From: Marivita sp051251565
GTDB lineage: Bacteria > Pseudomonadota > Alphaproteobacteria > Rhodobacterales > Rhodobacteraceae
Length of the DNA: 64,000 nt
Reading direction: 5' to 3'
Assembly (NCBI RefSeq): GCF_051251565.1
Contig: NZ_JBPOFB010000012.1
Coordinates: 1 to 64,000 of the forward strand
The position numbers and the translations under genes are program-made. The notes beneath the pieces were generated by a model, which saw only the letters and a list, made by a program, of their open reading frames with translations, did no database searches and was not told the DNA's origin. Below, in pieces: positions 15,777-24,673 of the stretch; the stretch's first letter is position 1; each line of letters opens with the position of its first letter.

Positions 15777-16694
15777 TTACTGAAGCGCGGCTTTGACCGC
15801 GGCTATGGCGTCGCCGCCATCCTTTGCGGTCACGCCGTCAAGCCAAGCCATATACGCATCCGGGTTCGCCTGAAGCCATGCAGTGGCCGCGTCGCGCGCC
15901 TCTTCACCATCATTCAAGATTGCGCCCATGATCTCGTTTTCCATGGCCAACGTGAATTCGAGGTTGTTGAGCAGCGCACCGACATTGGGGCAAGCATCGA
16001 CATAGCCTGCGGTGGTGTTGGTAAACACTGTCGCGCCGCCAAGGTTGGGCCCGAACCAGTCATCGCCGCCTTCAAGATAGGTCATGTCGAAATTCGCGTT
16101 CATCGGGTGCGGCTCCCAACCCAGGAACACAACGGGCTCTCCCCGTTCATCGGCGCGCGCGACCTGCGCCAGCATCCCCTGTTCGGAGCTTTCAACCACG
16201 TCGAACCCGTCAAGATCAAACGCGTTGGCCGCGATCATGTCCATGATCAGGCGGTTGCCATCGTTGCCAGGTTCGATGCCGTAAATCTCGCCTTCCAGCG
16301 CATCGCGCTGTGCGGCAATCGCGGCAAAACTGGTGATGCCCAGATCGGCACCGGCCTTGTTGGTGGCCAACGTGTATTTCGCGCCTTCGAGGTTCGCGCG
16401 TACCGTGTCGACCGTGCCCGCCTCGCGGTACGGGGCGATGTCGGCCTCCATCGTTGGCATCCAATTGCCAAGAAATACATGCACATCGCCTTCGGCCAGC
16501 GCGGTGTATGTCACGGGAACCGACAGCACTTTGATGTCGGTGTCATAGCCAAGCGCATCCAGCACCACCGTTGTGGCCGCGGTTGTTGCGGTGATGTCGG
16601 TCCAGCCAACATCGGAAAAAACAATCGTGTCGCAATTGGCCGACGCGGCCCCGGCGGCGCAGATCGCGAGTATGGAAAGTGAGGATTTCATCAT
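15777..16694 (-). CDS. choX: Choline-binding periplasmic protein
   Basis: 305-residue receptor with a Sec signal peptide (MMKSSLSILAICAAGAASA, cleavage before NCDT). The segments VGWTDITATTAATTVVLDALGY and HVFLGNWMPTM are characteristic of ChoX; aromatic residues (W in GWTD, W in NWMP, W in LGWEPHP) would form the box for the trimethylammonium group. Two adjacent ATGs (16694 and 16691) are possible starts; a GGGAG site lies upstream. First gene of choXWV, transcribed divergently from betIBA across a BetI box. Confidence 0.92.
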   Translation of the reverse strand: MMKSSLSILAICAAGAASANCDTIVFSDVGWTDITATTAATTVVLDALGYDTDIKVLSVPVTYTALAEGDVHVFLGNWMPTMEADIAPYREAGTVDTVRANLEGAKYTLATNKAGADLGITSFAAIAAQRDALEGEIYGIEPGNDGNRLIMDMIAANAFDLDGFDVVESSEQGMLAQVARADERGEPVVFLGWEPHPMNANFDMTYLEGGDDWFGPNLGGATVFTNTTAGYVDACPNVGALLNNLEFTLAMENEIMGAILNDGEEARDAATAWLQANPDAYMAWLDGVTAKDGGDAIAAVKAALQ

Positions 16695-16733
16695 GTGATT
16701 TTGTCTCCCTGAACAGAGGTCGGTTTTTTGTTG

Positions 16734-16747
16734 ATTGACGCGTCAAT
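16734..16747. promoter_or_regulatory. betI box: BetI operator palindrome between choX and betI
   Basis: ATTGACGCGTCAAT is a perfect 14-base palindrome, and with its flanks (TTG before, TAA after) it resembles the known BetI site of E. coli and rhizobia (TTGATTGGACGTTCAAT-like). It lies 39 bases from choX and 50 bases from the betI start, so BetI could repress both directions; choline would relieve this. Confidence 0.75.
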
Positions 16748-16797
16748 TAAAAACGCCATACGGTCCGGACGTCAAACCCCAGATCAAGGAGTCGTAC

Positions 16798-17394
16798 GTG
16801 CCGAAGCTCGGGATGGAGCCTATACGCCGCGAGGCATTGGTGAAAGCAACGATTGCAGAGATCGGGCAGGCGGGGTCTTTGGATGTGACCGTGGCCCAGA
16901 TCGCGCGCCGTGCGGGCATGTCGTCGGCGCTGGCGCATCACTATTTTGGTGGCAAGGATCAGATCTTCCTCGCTGCCATGCGTCACATTCTTAGCCTTTA
17001 TGGGGCCGAAGTGCGCGGCGCGCTGATCATGGCGCAGGGCCCGCGCGCGCGGATCGAGGCGGTCATCCGCGCCGGGTTTTCCAGTTCCAACTTCCGGCGT
17101 GAAGTGATTGCCGCGTGGCTGAATTTCTACGTTCTGGCGCAGTCGGACGCTCAGGCACACCGCCTGCTGACGGTCTATCAGCGACGGTTGCATTCGAACC
17201 TGCTTTACAATTTGCGCCCCTTGATTGGCGCGCGTGCCGCCGAAGTTGCGCTGCGTATCGCGGGCCTAATTGACGGGCTTTATCTGCGTGAAGCCCTGCG
17301 CAAAGAACTGCCCTCAGGGGATGAGGCAACGCGTCAGGTTTTAACGGCGCTTTCCCACGAACTCACTCAAGCAGACAGGGGTCCAGTTGCATGA
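16798..17394 (+). CDS. betI: TetR-family choline-responsive repressor BetI
   Basis: 198 residues from a GTG at 16798, giving the family N-terminus (M)PKLGMEPIRREALVKATI. The GTG is preceded by AAGGAG (16786-16791) with a six-base gap; an upstream ATG at 16735 would lie inside the operator. The HTH is TVAQIARRAGMSSALAHHYFGGKDQIF (about residues 28-54). BetI represses choline uptake and oxidation genes until choline binds. Its stop overlaps the betB start by ATGA. Confidence 0.93.
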   Translation: MPKLGMEPIRREALVKATIAEIGQAGSLDVTVAQIARRAGMSSALAHHYFGGKDQIFLAAMRHILSLYGAEVRGALIMAQGPRARIEAVIRAGFSSSNFRREVIAAWLNFYVLAQSDAQAHRLLTVYQRRLHSNLLYNLRPLIGARAAEVALRIAGLIDGLYLREALRKELPSGDEATRQVLTALSHELTQADRGPVA

Positions 17395-18848
17395 GCTACG
17401 ACACACAGCCCAAAGCGAGCCATTTCATTGACGGTGCCTATGTTGAAGACACCAGCGGGGTGCCGATTCCGGTGATCTTTCCGGCCACCGGCAAACAGAT
17501 AGCCACGGTCTATGCCGCCACACCCGCCATCGTCGATCAGGCCCTCGCGTCGGCGCACCGCGCGCAAAGGCAATGGGCGGCGATGTCTGGCACTGAACGG
17601 GGCCGTATCCTGCGCCGTGCCGCCGACATGATGCGCGACCGCAATCACGATCTGTCGGTGCTGGAAACCTATGACACCGGAAAGCCGTATCAGGAAACCA
17701 TCGCGGTGGATGCCACCAGCGGGGCAGACGCATTGGAATATTTCGGTGGCTTGGCCGGGAGCCTGACCGGCGAACACATCCAGTTGGGCGAAGACTGGGT
17801 CTATACCCGCCGCGAACCATTGGGCGTTTGCGTAGGCATCGGCGCGTGGAACTATCCGACCCAGATCGCCTGCTGGAAAGGCGCGCCCGCGCTGGCTTGT
17901 GGCAATGCTATGGTGTTCAAGCCGTCGGAAATGACACCGCTTTGCGCGTTGAAAGTGGCGGAAATCCTGCACGAGGCGGGCCTGCCCGCGGGGATTTACA
18001 ACGTGGTTCAAGGGCTTGGTGAGGTAGGTGCATCCCTTGTCACCGATCCGCGGGTGGCGAAGGTGTCTCTCACGGGGTCCGTGCCCACGGGCAAGAAAGT
18101 GTACGCAGCGGCGGCGGCGCAGATGAAGCATGTCACGATGGAGTTGGGCGGCAAATCGCCCTTGATCATTTTTGACGATGCCGATCTGGACAACGCGGTG
18201 GGCGGGGCGATCCTGGCTAATTTCTATTCCTCCGGGCAGGTTTGTTCGAACGGGACGCGGGTATTTGTGCACGAAGGCATTAAAGAAGCGTTTCTGAAAC
18301 GGCTGACCGAGCGCCTGTCAAATGCCGTGATCGGGGATCCGATGGACGAGGCCACGAATTTCGGCCCGATGGTTTCCGAGAAACAAATGAAAATCGTCCT
18401 CGATTATATCGAAAAAGGCGAAAATGAAGGCGCGCGTTTGGTCACTGGTGGCAAGCGGCTGAACCGCGACGGATTCTACCTGCAACCTACTGTTTTCGCG
18501 GATGTAACCGATGATATGATCATCGCCCGTGAAGAGATTTTCGGCCCTGTGATGGCGGTGCTTGATTTCTCTTCTGAAGAAGAGGCGATAACCCGCGCCA
18601 ACGCAACGGAATTTGGCTTGTCGGCAGGCGTGTTCACCCGCGACTTGTCGCGGGGCCACCGGGTTATTGCGCAGCTTGAGGCGGGATCGTGCTTTATCAA
18701 CTCCTACAATGACGCCCCCGTTGAGGCACCGTTTGGTGGTACAAAAATGTCTGGTGTCGGGCGCGAAAACTCGAAGGCTGCGATCAACCATTACAGCCAA
18801 TTGAAATCCGTCTACGTCCGTATGGGTGACGTTGAGGCCCCGTACTAA
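17391..18848 (+). CDS. betB: Betaine aldehyde dehydrogenase
   Basis: 485-residue NAD(P)-dependent aldehyde dehydrogenase, the second step of choline oxidation (betaine aldehyde to glycine betaine). Catalytic Cys285 lies in GQVCSNGTRVFVHE and the general-base Glu in MELGGKSPLI. Cofactor-binding SLTGSVPTGKKV and the C-terminal PFGGTKMSGVGREN are present, and length matches BetB. It is coupled to betI by a four-base overlap and is followed ten bases later by betA. Confidence 0.95.
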   Translation: MSYDTQPKASHFIDGAYVEDTSGVPIPVIFPATGKQIATVYAATPAIVDQALASAHRAQRQWAAMSGTERGRILRRAADMMRDRNHDLSVLETYDTGKPYQETIAVDATSGADALEYFGGLAGSLTGEHIQLGEDWVYTRREPLGVCVGIGAWNYPTQIACWKGAPALACGNAMVFKPSEMTPLCALKVAEILHEAGLPAGIYNVVQGLGEVGASLVTDPRVAKVSLTGSVPTGKKVYAAAAAQMKHVTMELGGKSPLIIFDDADLDNAVGGAILANFYSSGQVCSNGTRVFVHEGIKEAFLKRLTERLSNAVIGDPMDEATNFGPMVSEKQMKIVLDYIEKGENEGARLVTGGKRLNRDGFYLQPTVFADVTDDMIIAREEIFGPVMAVLDFSSEEEAITRANATEFGLSAGVFTRDLSRGHRVIAQLEAGSCFINSYNDAPVEAPFGGTKMSGVGRENSKAAINHYSQLKSVYVRMGDVEAPY

Positions 18849-18857
18849 GGCACTGAA

Positions 18858-20516
18858 ATGCAAGCGGATTACGTAATAACTGGTGCAGGCTCTGCGGGCT
18901 GTGCTATGGCATACCGCCTGTCCGAAGCAGGGCGGTCGGTGATCGTTATTGAACATGGCGGCACCGATGTCGGACCATTCATCCAGATGCCGGGTGCGCT
19001 CAGCTATCCGATGAATATGAAGCGGTACGACTGGGGATATAAGACGGAACCCGAGCCGCATCTTGGCGGTCGCCAGCTTGCGTGTCCACGGGGCAAGGTC
19101 ATTGGGGGATCGTCGTCGATCAATGGCATGATCTATGTGCGCGGTCATGCGCGTGATTTCGACCTTTGGCGCGATCAGGGTGCGACGGGCTGGGGCTATG
19201 CGGATGTTCTGCCCTACTATCAGAGACTTGAAAGCTGGCATTCAGGCGGTCATGGCGGCGACACTGCATGGCGTGGCAGTGACGGCCCGCTGCATGTGAC
19301 GCGCGGCGCGCGTGACAATCCGCTCACCCGCGCTTTCGTTGAGGCGGGTGCACAGGCAGGATACGGTGTGACCGGCGATTACAATGGGCAACGTCAGGAG
19401 GGAGTTGGACCCTTCGATATGACGGTCTGGCAAGGGGCGCGCTGGTCTGCGGCCAAGGCGTATTTGCGGCCTGCGTTGAAGCGCGAAAACTGTCGCCTTG
19501 TCAGAGGCTTTGCGCGGAAAGTTGTGATTGAAGACGGGCGCGCGATTGGCGTGGAAATTGAACAAGGCTCTGAGATCAAGGTGATCCGCGCTGATGTTGA
19601 AGTGATTGTTGCCGCTTCGGCCATCAATTCCCCGAAATTGTTGATGCTTTCTGGTATTGGTCCGGCGGCGCATCTGCGCGACACGGGGATTGACGTGGTC
19701 GCGGACCGGCCCGGTGTGGGGCAGAATTTGCAGGACCACCTTGAGGTCTACGTGCAGGCGGCGGCCAGCCAGCCGGTCAGCCTTTTCAAGTATTGGAACC
19801 TTTTGGGCAAAGCCTATGTCGGGGCGCGGTGGCTGCTCACAAAAACTGGGCCGGGTGCATCGAACCAGTTTGAATCATGTGGCTTTATTCGGTCACGAGC
19901 GGGCGTGGAGTACCCGGATTTGCAAATTCATTTTCTGCCGATTGCTGTTCGCTATGACGGGCAAACAGCGGCTGAAGGGCATGGGTTTCAGGCGCATGTT
20001 GGGCCGATGCGTTCGCCGTCTCGAGGGGCGGTGACGCTGGCGTCAGCGGACCCCAAAGCGGACCCTCGGATTTTCTTCAATTACATGAGCCATGAGCAGG
20101 ATTGGATCGACTTTCGGCAGGGCATCCGTCTGGTCCGGGAGATCTTTGCGCAGGACGCGTTCAAGCCTTATTTCAAGCATGAAATTCAGCCGGGGCATGC
20201 CGCGCAAAGTGATGACATGCTTGATGATTTTATCCGCGAACACGCCGAAAGCGCGTATCATCCCTGTGGAACCTGCAAGATGGGAGCAAAAGACAATCCT
20301 ATGGCAGTAGTTGACCCGGAATGCCGGGTGATCGGGGTGGATGGGTTGCGGGTCGCGGACAGTTCGATTTTCCCTCGGATCACCAATGGCAATCTGAATG
20401 CGCCATCGATCTTGGTTGGAGAGAAGGCGTCGGATCATATTCTTGGGAAACCCGCGCTGCCGATGGGAAATCTAGAGCCATGGATTCATCCCAAATGGCA
20501 GACGCAGCAACGTTGA
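18858..20516 (+). CDS. betA: Choline dehydrogenase
   Basis: 552-residue GMC-family flavoprotein oxidising choline to betaine aldehyde at the membrane, with electrons passed to the respiratory chain. The FAD dinucleotide loop is TGAGSAGCAMAYRL at the N-terminus; the GMC signature region GKVIGGSSSINGMIYVRG and the C-terminal ESAYHPCGTCKMG (active-site His) and NGNLNAPSIL are intact. It ends the betIBA operon. No clear terminator follows, but an inverted repeat lies 85 bases downstream. Confidence 0.95.
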   Translation: MQADYVITGAGSAGCAMAYRLSEAGRSVIVIEHGGTDVGPFIQMPGALSYPMNMKRYDWGYKTEPEPHLGGRQLACPRGKVIGGSSSINGMIYVRGHARDFDLWRDQGATGWGYADVLPYYQRLESWHSGGHGGDTAWRGSDGPLHVTRGARDNPLTRAFVEAGAQAGYGVTGDYNGQRQEGVGPFDMTVWQGARWSAAKAYLRPALKRENCRLVRGFARKVVIEDGRAIGVEIEQGSEIKVIRADVEVIVAASAINSPKLLMLSGIGPAAHLRDTGIDVVADRPGVGQNLQDHLEVYVQAAASQPVSLFKYWNLLGKAYVGARWLLTKTGPGASNQFESCGFIRSRAGVEYPDLQIHFLPIAVRYDGQTAAEGHGFQAHVGPMRSPSRGAVTLASADPKADPRIFFNYMSHEQDWIDFRQGIRLVREIFAQDAFKPYFKHEIQPGHAAQSDDMLDDFIREHAESAYHPCGTCKMGAKDNPMAVVDPECRVIGVDGLRVADSSIFPRITNGNLNAPSILVGEKASDHILGKPALPMGNLEPWIHPKWQTQQR

Positions 20517-20600
20517 GCTGTGTGGCTTGGAGTTGGATACAATCGTTCGATTTGATTTGTTGAAGTGAGGCTGGTGCTAAAATAGTGGGAAAGACGCTTC

Positions 20601-20634
20601 ATTTTGGTAAATTCGCGCGGGTCCGAACCAAAAT
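20601..20634. repeat. Inverted repeat between betA and pqiA
   Basis: ATTTTGGT (20601-20608) is matched exactly by ACCAAAAT (20627-20634) with an 18-base centre. It could be a weak hairpin ending betA transcription or an operator for the pqi operon. Nothing else is recognisable in the 206 bases between the genes. Confidence 0.3.
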
Positions 20635-20722
20635 CAAAGTTGTGTGGAACCAATTAGGTCTCTCGCGGGGCTGTCGCTGCAATGGCCTGTCACACGCGCC
20701 CTGAATCACGTATGACGCGCGC

Positions 20723-21346
20723 ATGAACGAGTCGATGTCCGACATGATTGCCTGTCCCAAGTGTGATGCGTTGCATAATGTGCCAAGCCTTGCGATTGGC
20801 GCAGAGGCGAAATGCGTGCGCTGTGGAACGGTTCTGATGGCACCGCGCGAGGGGGCGATGACGCGGATCGTTATGCTGTCGGCGACGGGGCTGATCCTTA
20901 TGGTCGCTGCCGTGTTTTTCCCGTTTCTGGAACTCAGCACACACGGGCTTGGCCGCAAAAGCTCGGTCTTCGACGCAATTTTTGCGTTCTCGGACGGGTT
21001 GATGCTGCCTCTGTCCTTCGCGGTGGCGGCGTTGATCGTGGTGCTGCCGATCCTGCGCTTTGCCGCGCTGATCTATGTGTTTGCGCCAATGGCGCTGGGC
21101 TGGAGCCCGGCCCGACGCGCCAAAGGCGTATTCAGAATGGCCGAAGCGATCCGGCCCTGGGCCATGGCCGAGATTTTCATCATCGGTGTCGCGGTGGCAT
21201 TGGTCAAGGTGGCGGGTCTGGCGCAGGTGACGTTGGGACCGGCCTTTTGGGCGTTCGTGGGATTGGTGATTATCACCGTCCTTAAGGATAATTTCATGTG
21301 TCGGGTGACAGTATGGCAAACGCTGAACGCGCGCAGCCCGTCCTGA
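20723..21346 (+). CDS. pqiA: Paraquat-inducible protein A family protein (first copy)
   Basis: 207-residue membrane protein. An N-terminal zinc-ribbon-like motif CPKCDALHNVPSL...CVRCG is followed by about four helices, the pattern of one half of E. coli PqiA (which has two such halves in one chain). A helix-end motif FFPFLELSTHGLGRKSSV is typical. PqiA works with PqiB and PqiC in envelope lipid trafficking. The stop overlaps the next gene by about 49 bases, and the second half is encoded there. Confidence 0.88.
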   Translation: MNESMSDMIACPKCDALHNVPSLAIGAEAKCVRCGTVLMAPREGAMTRIVMLSATGLILMVAAVFFPFLELSTHGLGRKSSVFDAIFAFSDGLMLPLSFAVAALIVVLPILRFAALIYVFAPMALGWSPARRAKGVFRMAEAIRPWAMAEIFIIGVAVALVKVAGLAQVTLGPAFWAFVGLVIITVLKDNFMCRVTVWQTLNARSPS

Positions 21347-21939
21347 CGGCGCGCGCCGCCGGGCTCGTGGGATGTGCCGAATGTGGGCACGTGCACCCGC
21401 TTGGAACCGAAAGCTGTTCGGTCTGCGGGTCGCGCCTTGTGAGCCGCGATGTGGCCAGTCTGCAACGGGTCTGGGCGTGGCTGATTGCCGGGATGGTCGT
21501 CTATATTCCGGCCAATGTGTACCCGATGTTGCGGACGTCGACCTTGGGCCATGTGCAGGAAAGCACGATCGTCGGCGGTGTGTTCGATCTGATCGATCAT
21601 GGCGCGTTCGGGGTGGCGTTGATCGTGTTTGTCGCGTCAGTCATCATCCCGGTGAGCAAATTTATCGCCATTTCCTATCTGGCGTTGCGGGTGCAGCGCG
21701 GCAAGCCCGGCACGGCAAACCATTTTCACCTGTACGAGTTCGTCGAATTCGTGGGCCGCTGGTCGATGATCGACGTTTTTGTCGTGGCCATTCTGTCAGC
21801 TTTGGTGCAGCTGAATTTTGTGGCCACCATCAATCCCGGAATCGCGGCTGTCAGCTTTGCGCTGTCGGTTGCATTTACGATGATTTCGGCAAATAGCTTT
21901 GATCCCAGACTGATCTGGGACGCCCCGCGTGAAGGATAA
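21298..21939 (+). CDS. pqiA: Paraquat-inducible protein A family protein (second copy)
   Basis: 213 residues from a GTG at 21298 preceded by AAGGAT at good spacing; an ATG at 21313 is an alternative. It has a zinc-ribbon motif CAECGHVHPLGTESCSVCG, then four helices with the PqiA marks IPANVYPMLRTSTLG and YEFVEFVGRWSMIDVFVVAIL. Together with the preceding gene it reproduces the two halves of a full PqiA. The overlap with the first copy suggests coupled translation and a heteromeric complex. Confidence 0.88.
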   Translation: MSGDSMANAERAQPVLTARAAGLVGCAECGHVHPLGTESCSVCGSRLVSRDVASLQRVWAWLIAGMVVYIPANVYPMLRTSTLGHVQESTIVGGVFDLIDHGAFGVALIVFVASVIIPVSKFIAISYLALRVQRGKPGTANHFHLYEFVEFVGRWSMIDVFVVAILSALVQLNFVATINPGIAAVSFALSVAFTMISANSFDPRLIWDAPREG

Positions 21940-21944
21940 ATGGT

Positions 21945-24080
21945 TTGAACGATATACCTCCCTCTGCTGCTGACATGACGGTCACCCCCCGCAAAAGATC
22001 GGTGCTGCGCAACCTGTCTTTGGTCTGGTTGGTTCCGGTCTTTGCGCTCGTGATTTCGTTGGGCATCGCGTGGCAGAATTTCGCGGATCGCGGGACGTTG
22101 ATCGAGATTTCCTTTGCCAATGCGTCGGGTGTTGTCGCGGGCGAAACCACGCTGCGGTACCGGGATGTCGTGGTCGGGACGGTTGAGGATGTGACCTTTA
22201 CCGAGGACCTGCGCAACGTTTTGGTGCAGGCGCGGATCGATAAAGACGTACACCCGTTCATTGACGAGGATGCGCTTTTCTGGGTGGTGCGCCCCGAGGT
22301 TTCGGCGCGCGGGATCAGCGGGTTGGCCACGGTGTTGTCCGGGGTCTATATTGAAGGCGCGTGGGACAATGTTGCGGGGACTCCGGCGTTTGAATTTCGT
22401 GGTTCCACATCGCCCCCGTTGAACCAGCCGGGCCGCCCCGGCCGCAGGATCACACTGGCCACGGATGATGGTACGACGATTTCTTACGGTTCGCCGGTGC
22501 TGTTTCGCGGCGTCGAGGTGGGTCGGCTTGAGACACCGCGGCTGTCGGCGGATGGGCGCACGGTGTTGGTGGATGCGTTCATCGACTCGCCGCATGACCT
22601 TCGGCTGACGCAGGCGACACGGTTCTGGGACACGTCCGGGTTCGAGATGTCGTTTGGCGCGTCCGGTTTCGCTGTGGATTTCGACAGCCTTGCATCGCTG
22701 GTCACCGGGGGCGTCGAATTTGACAATGTCTACGACAACGGCGGCCCGTTGCCATCCAGCTATGTGTTCACGCTTTACGGAGCCGAAGACGACGCGCGGC
22801 GCAACACCTTGGTGCGCGGCCCGTCGCAAGGTGTACCGTTTGCGATCCAGTTTTCTGAGTCGGTGAATGGGTTAGAAGCTGGTGACGATGTGACGTATCA
22901 GGGGCTTGAGGTGGGGGTGGTCACCGAATTGCGGTCACGCATCGTCGAAACGCAGCTTGGGCCTGAATTGTCTTTGTTGGTGAGCGTGTCAATTGACCCG
23001 CAGCGTATGGGTTTGGCTGCTGGCGCGTCGCCTGACGAAACAGTGGATTTTTTCCGCTTTGCCGTTGAGACCGGCATGCGCGCGCGCTTGGCGACCGAAA
23101 GTTTGCTCAGTAGTGATTTGCGCATTGAGCTGGTGGTGTTGGACGATGCGCCAACCGGCCAGTTGATCGAGGCCGAGGGCGAAATCCCGCGTTTGCCGAG
23201 CATCGACTCCAACCTGTCGGATTTCACCGCAACAGCCGAAGGCGTGCTCGAACGGATCAACGCGCTGCCCATCGAAGAGGTGATGCAGCAGGCCATCAAC
23301 CTGATGGAAGCGTTTGAACAGCTTGCGCGCAACGAAGACCTGCAACGCGTGCCGGGATCGGCGGTGGCGCTGATCGACGACACACGCGCGCTTGTTGGCA
23401 GCGAGGCGCTTCAGGCAATCCCCGCCCAGCTTGAAGCGGTGGTTGCGGATCTGTCGCAATTGGTGGCCGAGGTGCGCGACGGCGGCGCCGTTGGATCGCT
23501 GAACAGCGCGTTTGCGCGTCTGGATGCAGCGATGGCCGATATTGCGCTGGCGTCGCAGGATGCGCCGGCGCTGACTGCGAACCTCAAGAAGATCACCGAG
23601 ACAGATATCCCTAACCTGTTGAACGAACTCGAAGCGGTGGCGACCACGGCCAGCGCACTTGAGTTGCAGGCGCTTGTGGATAGTGCGACAGGCACGCTCA
23701 CCCGCGTGGATGCGCTTTTGGGCAGCGACGACACGATGGAGCTTCCGGGTACGCTCAACGATGCGCTGACCGAGATGCGTTTGGCGCTGTCAGAATTGCG
23801 CGAAGGCGGGGTGGTCGAGAACCTGAACGCAACGCTGCAATCGGCGTCAGATGCCGCCGGATCGGTGGCCGCCTCTGTTGAAGACCTGCCGCAATTGACG
23901 GCGCGCCTTGAGCGGTTGGTTGCCGAGACGGAAACGGTGGTCCGGTCTTATGGTGATCGGTCGGACTTCAACGCTCAGACGCTTTCGGCGCTGCGCGAAG
24001 TACAGAATGCGGCAAAGTCGATTTCGGAATTGGCCCGCGCCATTGAGCGTAGTCCCAATTCGCTGATCTTTGGCCGCTGA
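21945..24080 (+). CDS. pqiB: PqiB, MCE-domain intermembrane lipid transport protein
   Basis: 711 residues. A single N-terminal helix (SLVWLVPVFALVISLGIAW, about 25-43) anchors the protein in the inner membrane. Three MCE/MlaD domains follow (starting near residues 48, 165 and 290), then a long helical C-terminus rich in Leu/Ala heptads (about 430-700), the tube-forming needle region of PqiB. The start is TTG at 21945, five bases after pqiA2 and eight bases from AAGGA; the first in-frame ATG (21975) would remove ten residues. PqiB bridges the periplasm and binds phospholipid. Confidence 0.9.
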   Translation: MNDIPPSAADMTVTPRKRSVLRNLSLVWLVPVFALVISLGIAWQNFADRGTLIEISFANASGVVAGETTLRYRDVVVGTVEDVTFTEDLRNVLVQARIDKDVHPFIDEDALFWVVRPEVSARGISGLATVLSGVYIEGAWDNVAGTPAFEFRGSTSPPLNQPGRPGRRITLATDDGTTISYGSPVLFRGVEVGRLETPRLSADGRTVLVDAFIDSPHDLRLTQATRFWDTSGFEMSFGASGFAVDFDSLASLVTGGVEFDNVYDNGGPLPSSYVFTLYGAEDDARRNTLVRGPSQGVPFAIQFSESVNGLEAGDDVTYQGLEVGVVTELRSRIVETQLGPELSLLVSVSIDPQRMGLAAGASPDETVDFFRFAVETGMRARLATESLLSSDLRIELVVLDDAPTGQLIEAEGEIPRLPSIDSNLSDFTATAEGVLERINALPIEEVMQQAINLMEAFEQLARNEDLQRVPGSAVALIDDTRALVGSEALQAIPAQLEAVVADLSQLVAEVRDGGAVGSLNSAFARLDAAMADIALASQDAPALTANLKKITETDIPNLLNELEAVATTASALELQALVDSATGTLTRVDALLGSDDTMELPGTLNDALTEMRLALSELREGGVVENLNATLQSASDAAGSVAASVEDLPQLTARLERLVAETETVVRSYGDRSDFNAQTLSALREVQNAAKSISELARAIERSPNSLIFGR

Positions 24081-24096
24081 GAAAGGACGTATGAGT

Positions 24097-24669
24097 ATGA
24101 CCGTTTTGAATTTGCGCAGCTTGGCTGTCGTCATGGTTTTGCCCTTGGCAGCATGTAGCGGGACGGGCACTGCACGCTATCTGATTGACGCACCGGTGGC
24201 GTCAGGGGCAGAGACGCGTGTGTCGGTCACCAGCGTTGAACTGCGGGATGTGTCGCTGCCCAGCCATGCCTCGGGCGCCGAGATCCTAATCCGCGAAGAG
24301 GGCGGCGCGCTGCGTCCCTTGGGGGACGCGGTCTGGGCAGATGACCCTGAACGCGCAGTAACCGGCGCATTGGCGCAATTGCTTGATGATCGCAGCACGG
24401 CGACCGTGTCGGCAGAACCTTGGCCGTTGCAGGACGGTCCGGCAGCCCGACTGGATGTGCGCATCGACAAGATGCTGGCCACTGCTGCGGGCGTGTTTGA
24501 GATCACAGGGCAGGCGGCTGTCAGCGCTGTGGACGGCACGCCGCGCGAACGGGTCGAACGCTTTGCCATCGCGGTGCCCCTCACCGAGATCACGGCGGGT
24601 GCGGTGACAGAGGCGCAGGGACGTGCGCTTGTGGCGTTGTCGGACGAACTGATCGGGTTGATGCGCTAG
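24097..24669 (+). CDS. pqiC: PqiC, ABC-type transport auxiliary lipoprotein
   Basis: 190-residue outer-membrane lipoprotein candidate. The signal peptide ends at a lipobox LAAC (MTVLNLRSLAVVMVLPLAACSG). The mature part matches the DUF330/PqiC pattern: YLIDAP at the start and a VTSVELRDV strand. The ATG at 24097 is nine bases from AAGGA; ATG 24091 is also possible. It follows pqiB directly and completes the pqiAABC operon. Confidence 0.88.
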   Translation: MTVLNLRSLAVVMVLPLAACSGTGTARYLIDAPVASGAETRVSVTSVELRDVSLPSHASGAEILIREEGGALRPLGDAVWADDPERAVTGALAQLLDDRSTATVSAEPWPLQDGPAARLDVRIDKMLATAAGVFEITGQAAVSAVDGTPRERVERFAIAVPLTEITAGAVTEAQGRALVALSDELIGLMR

Positions 24670-24673
24670 TCTG

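Noticed and set aside
21726..22829. 367-codon open frame on the minus strand opposite pqiA/pqiB
   Set aside because: It is antisense to well-supported MCE and PqiA genes, has no family pattern and is rich in Arg/His/Pro as expected for a shadow frame in GC-rich DNA.
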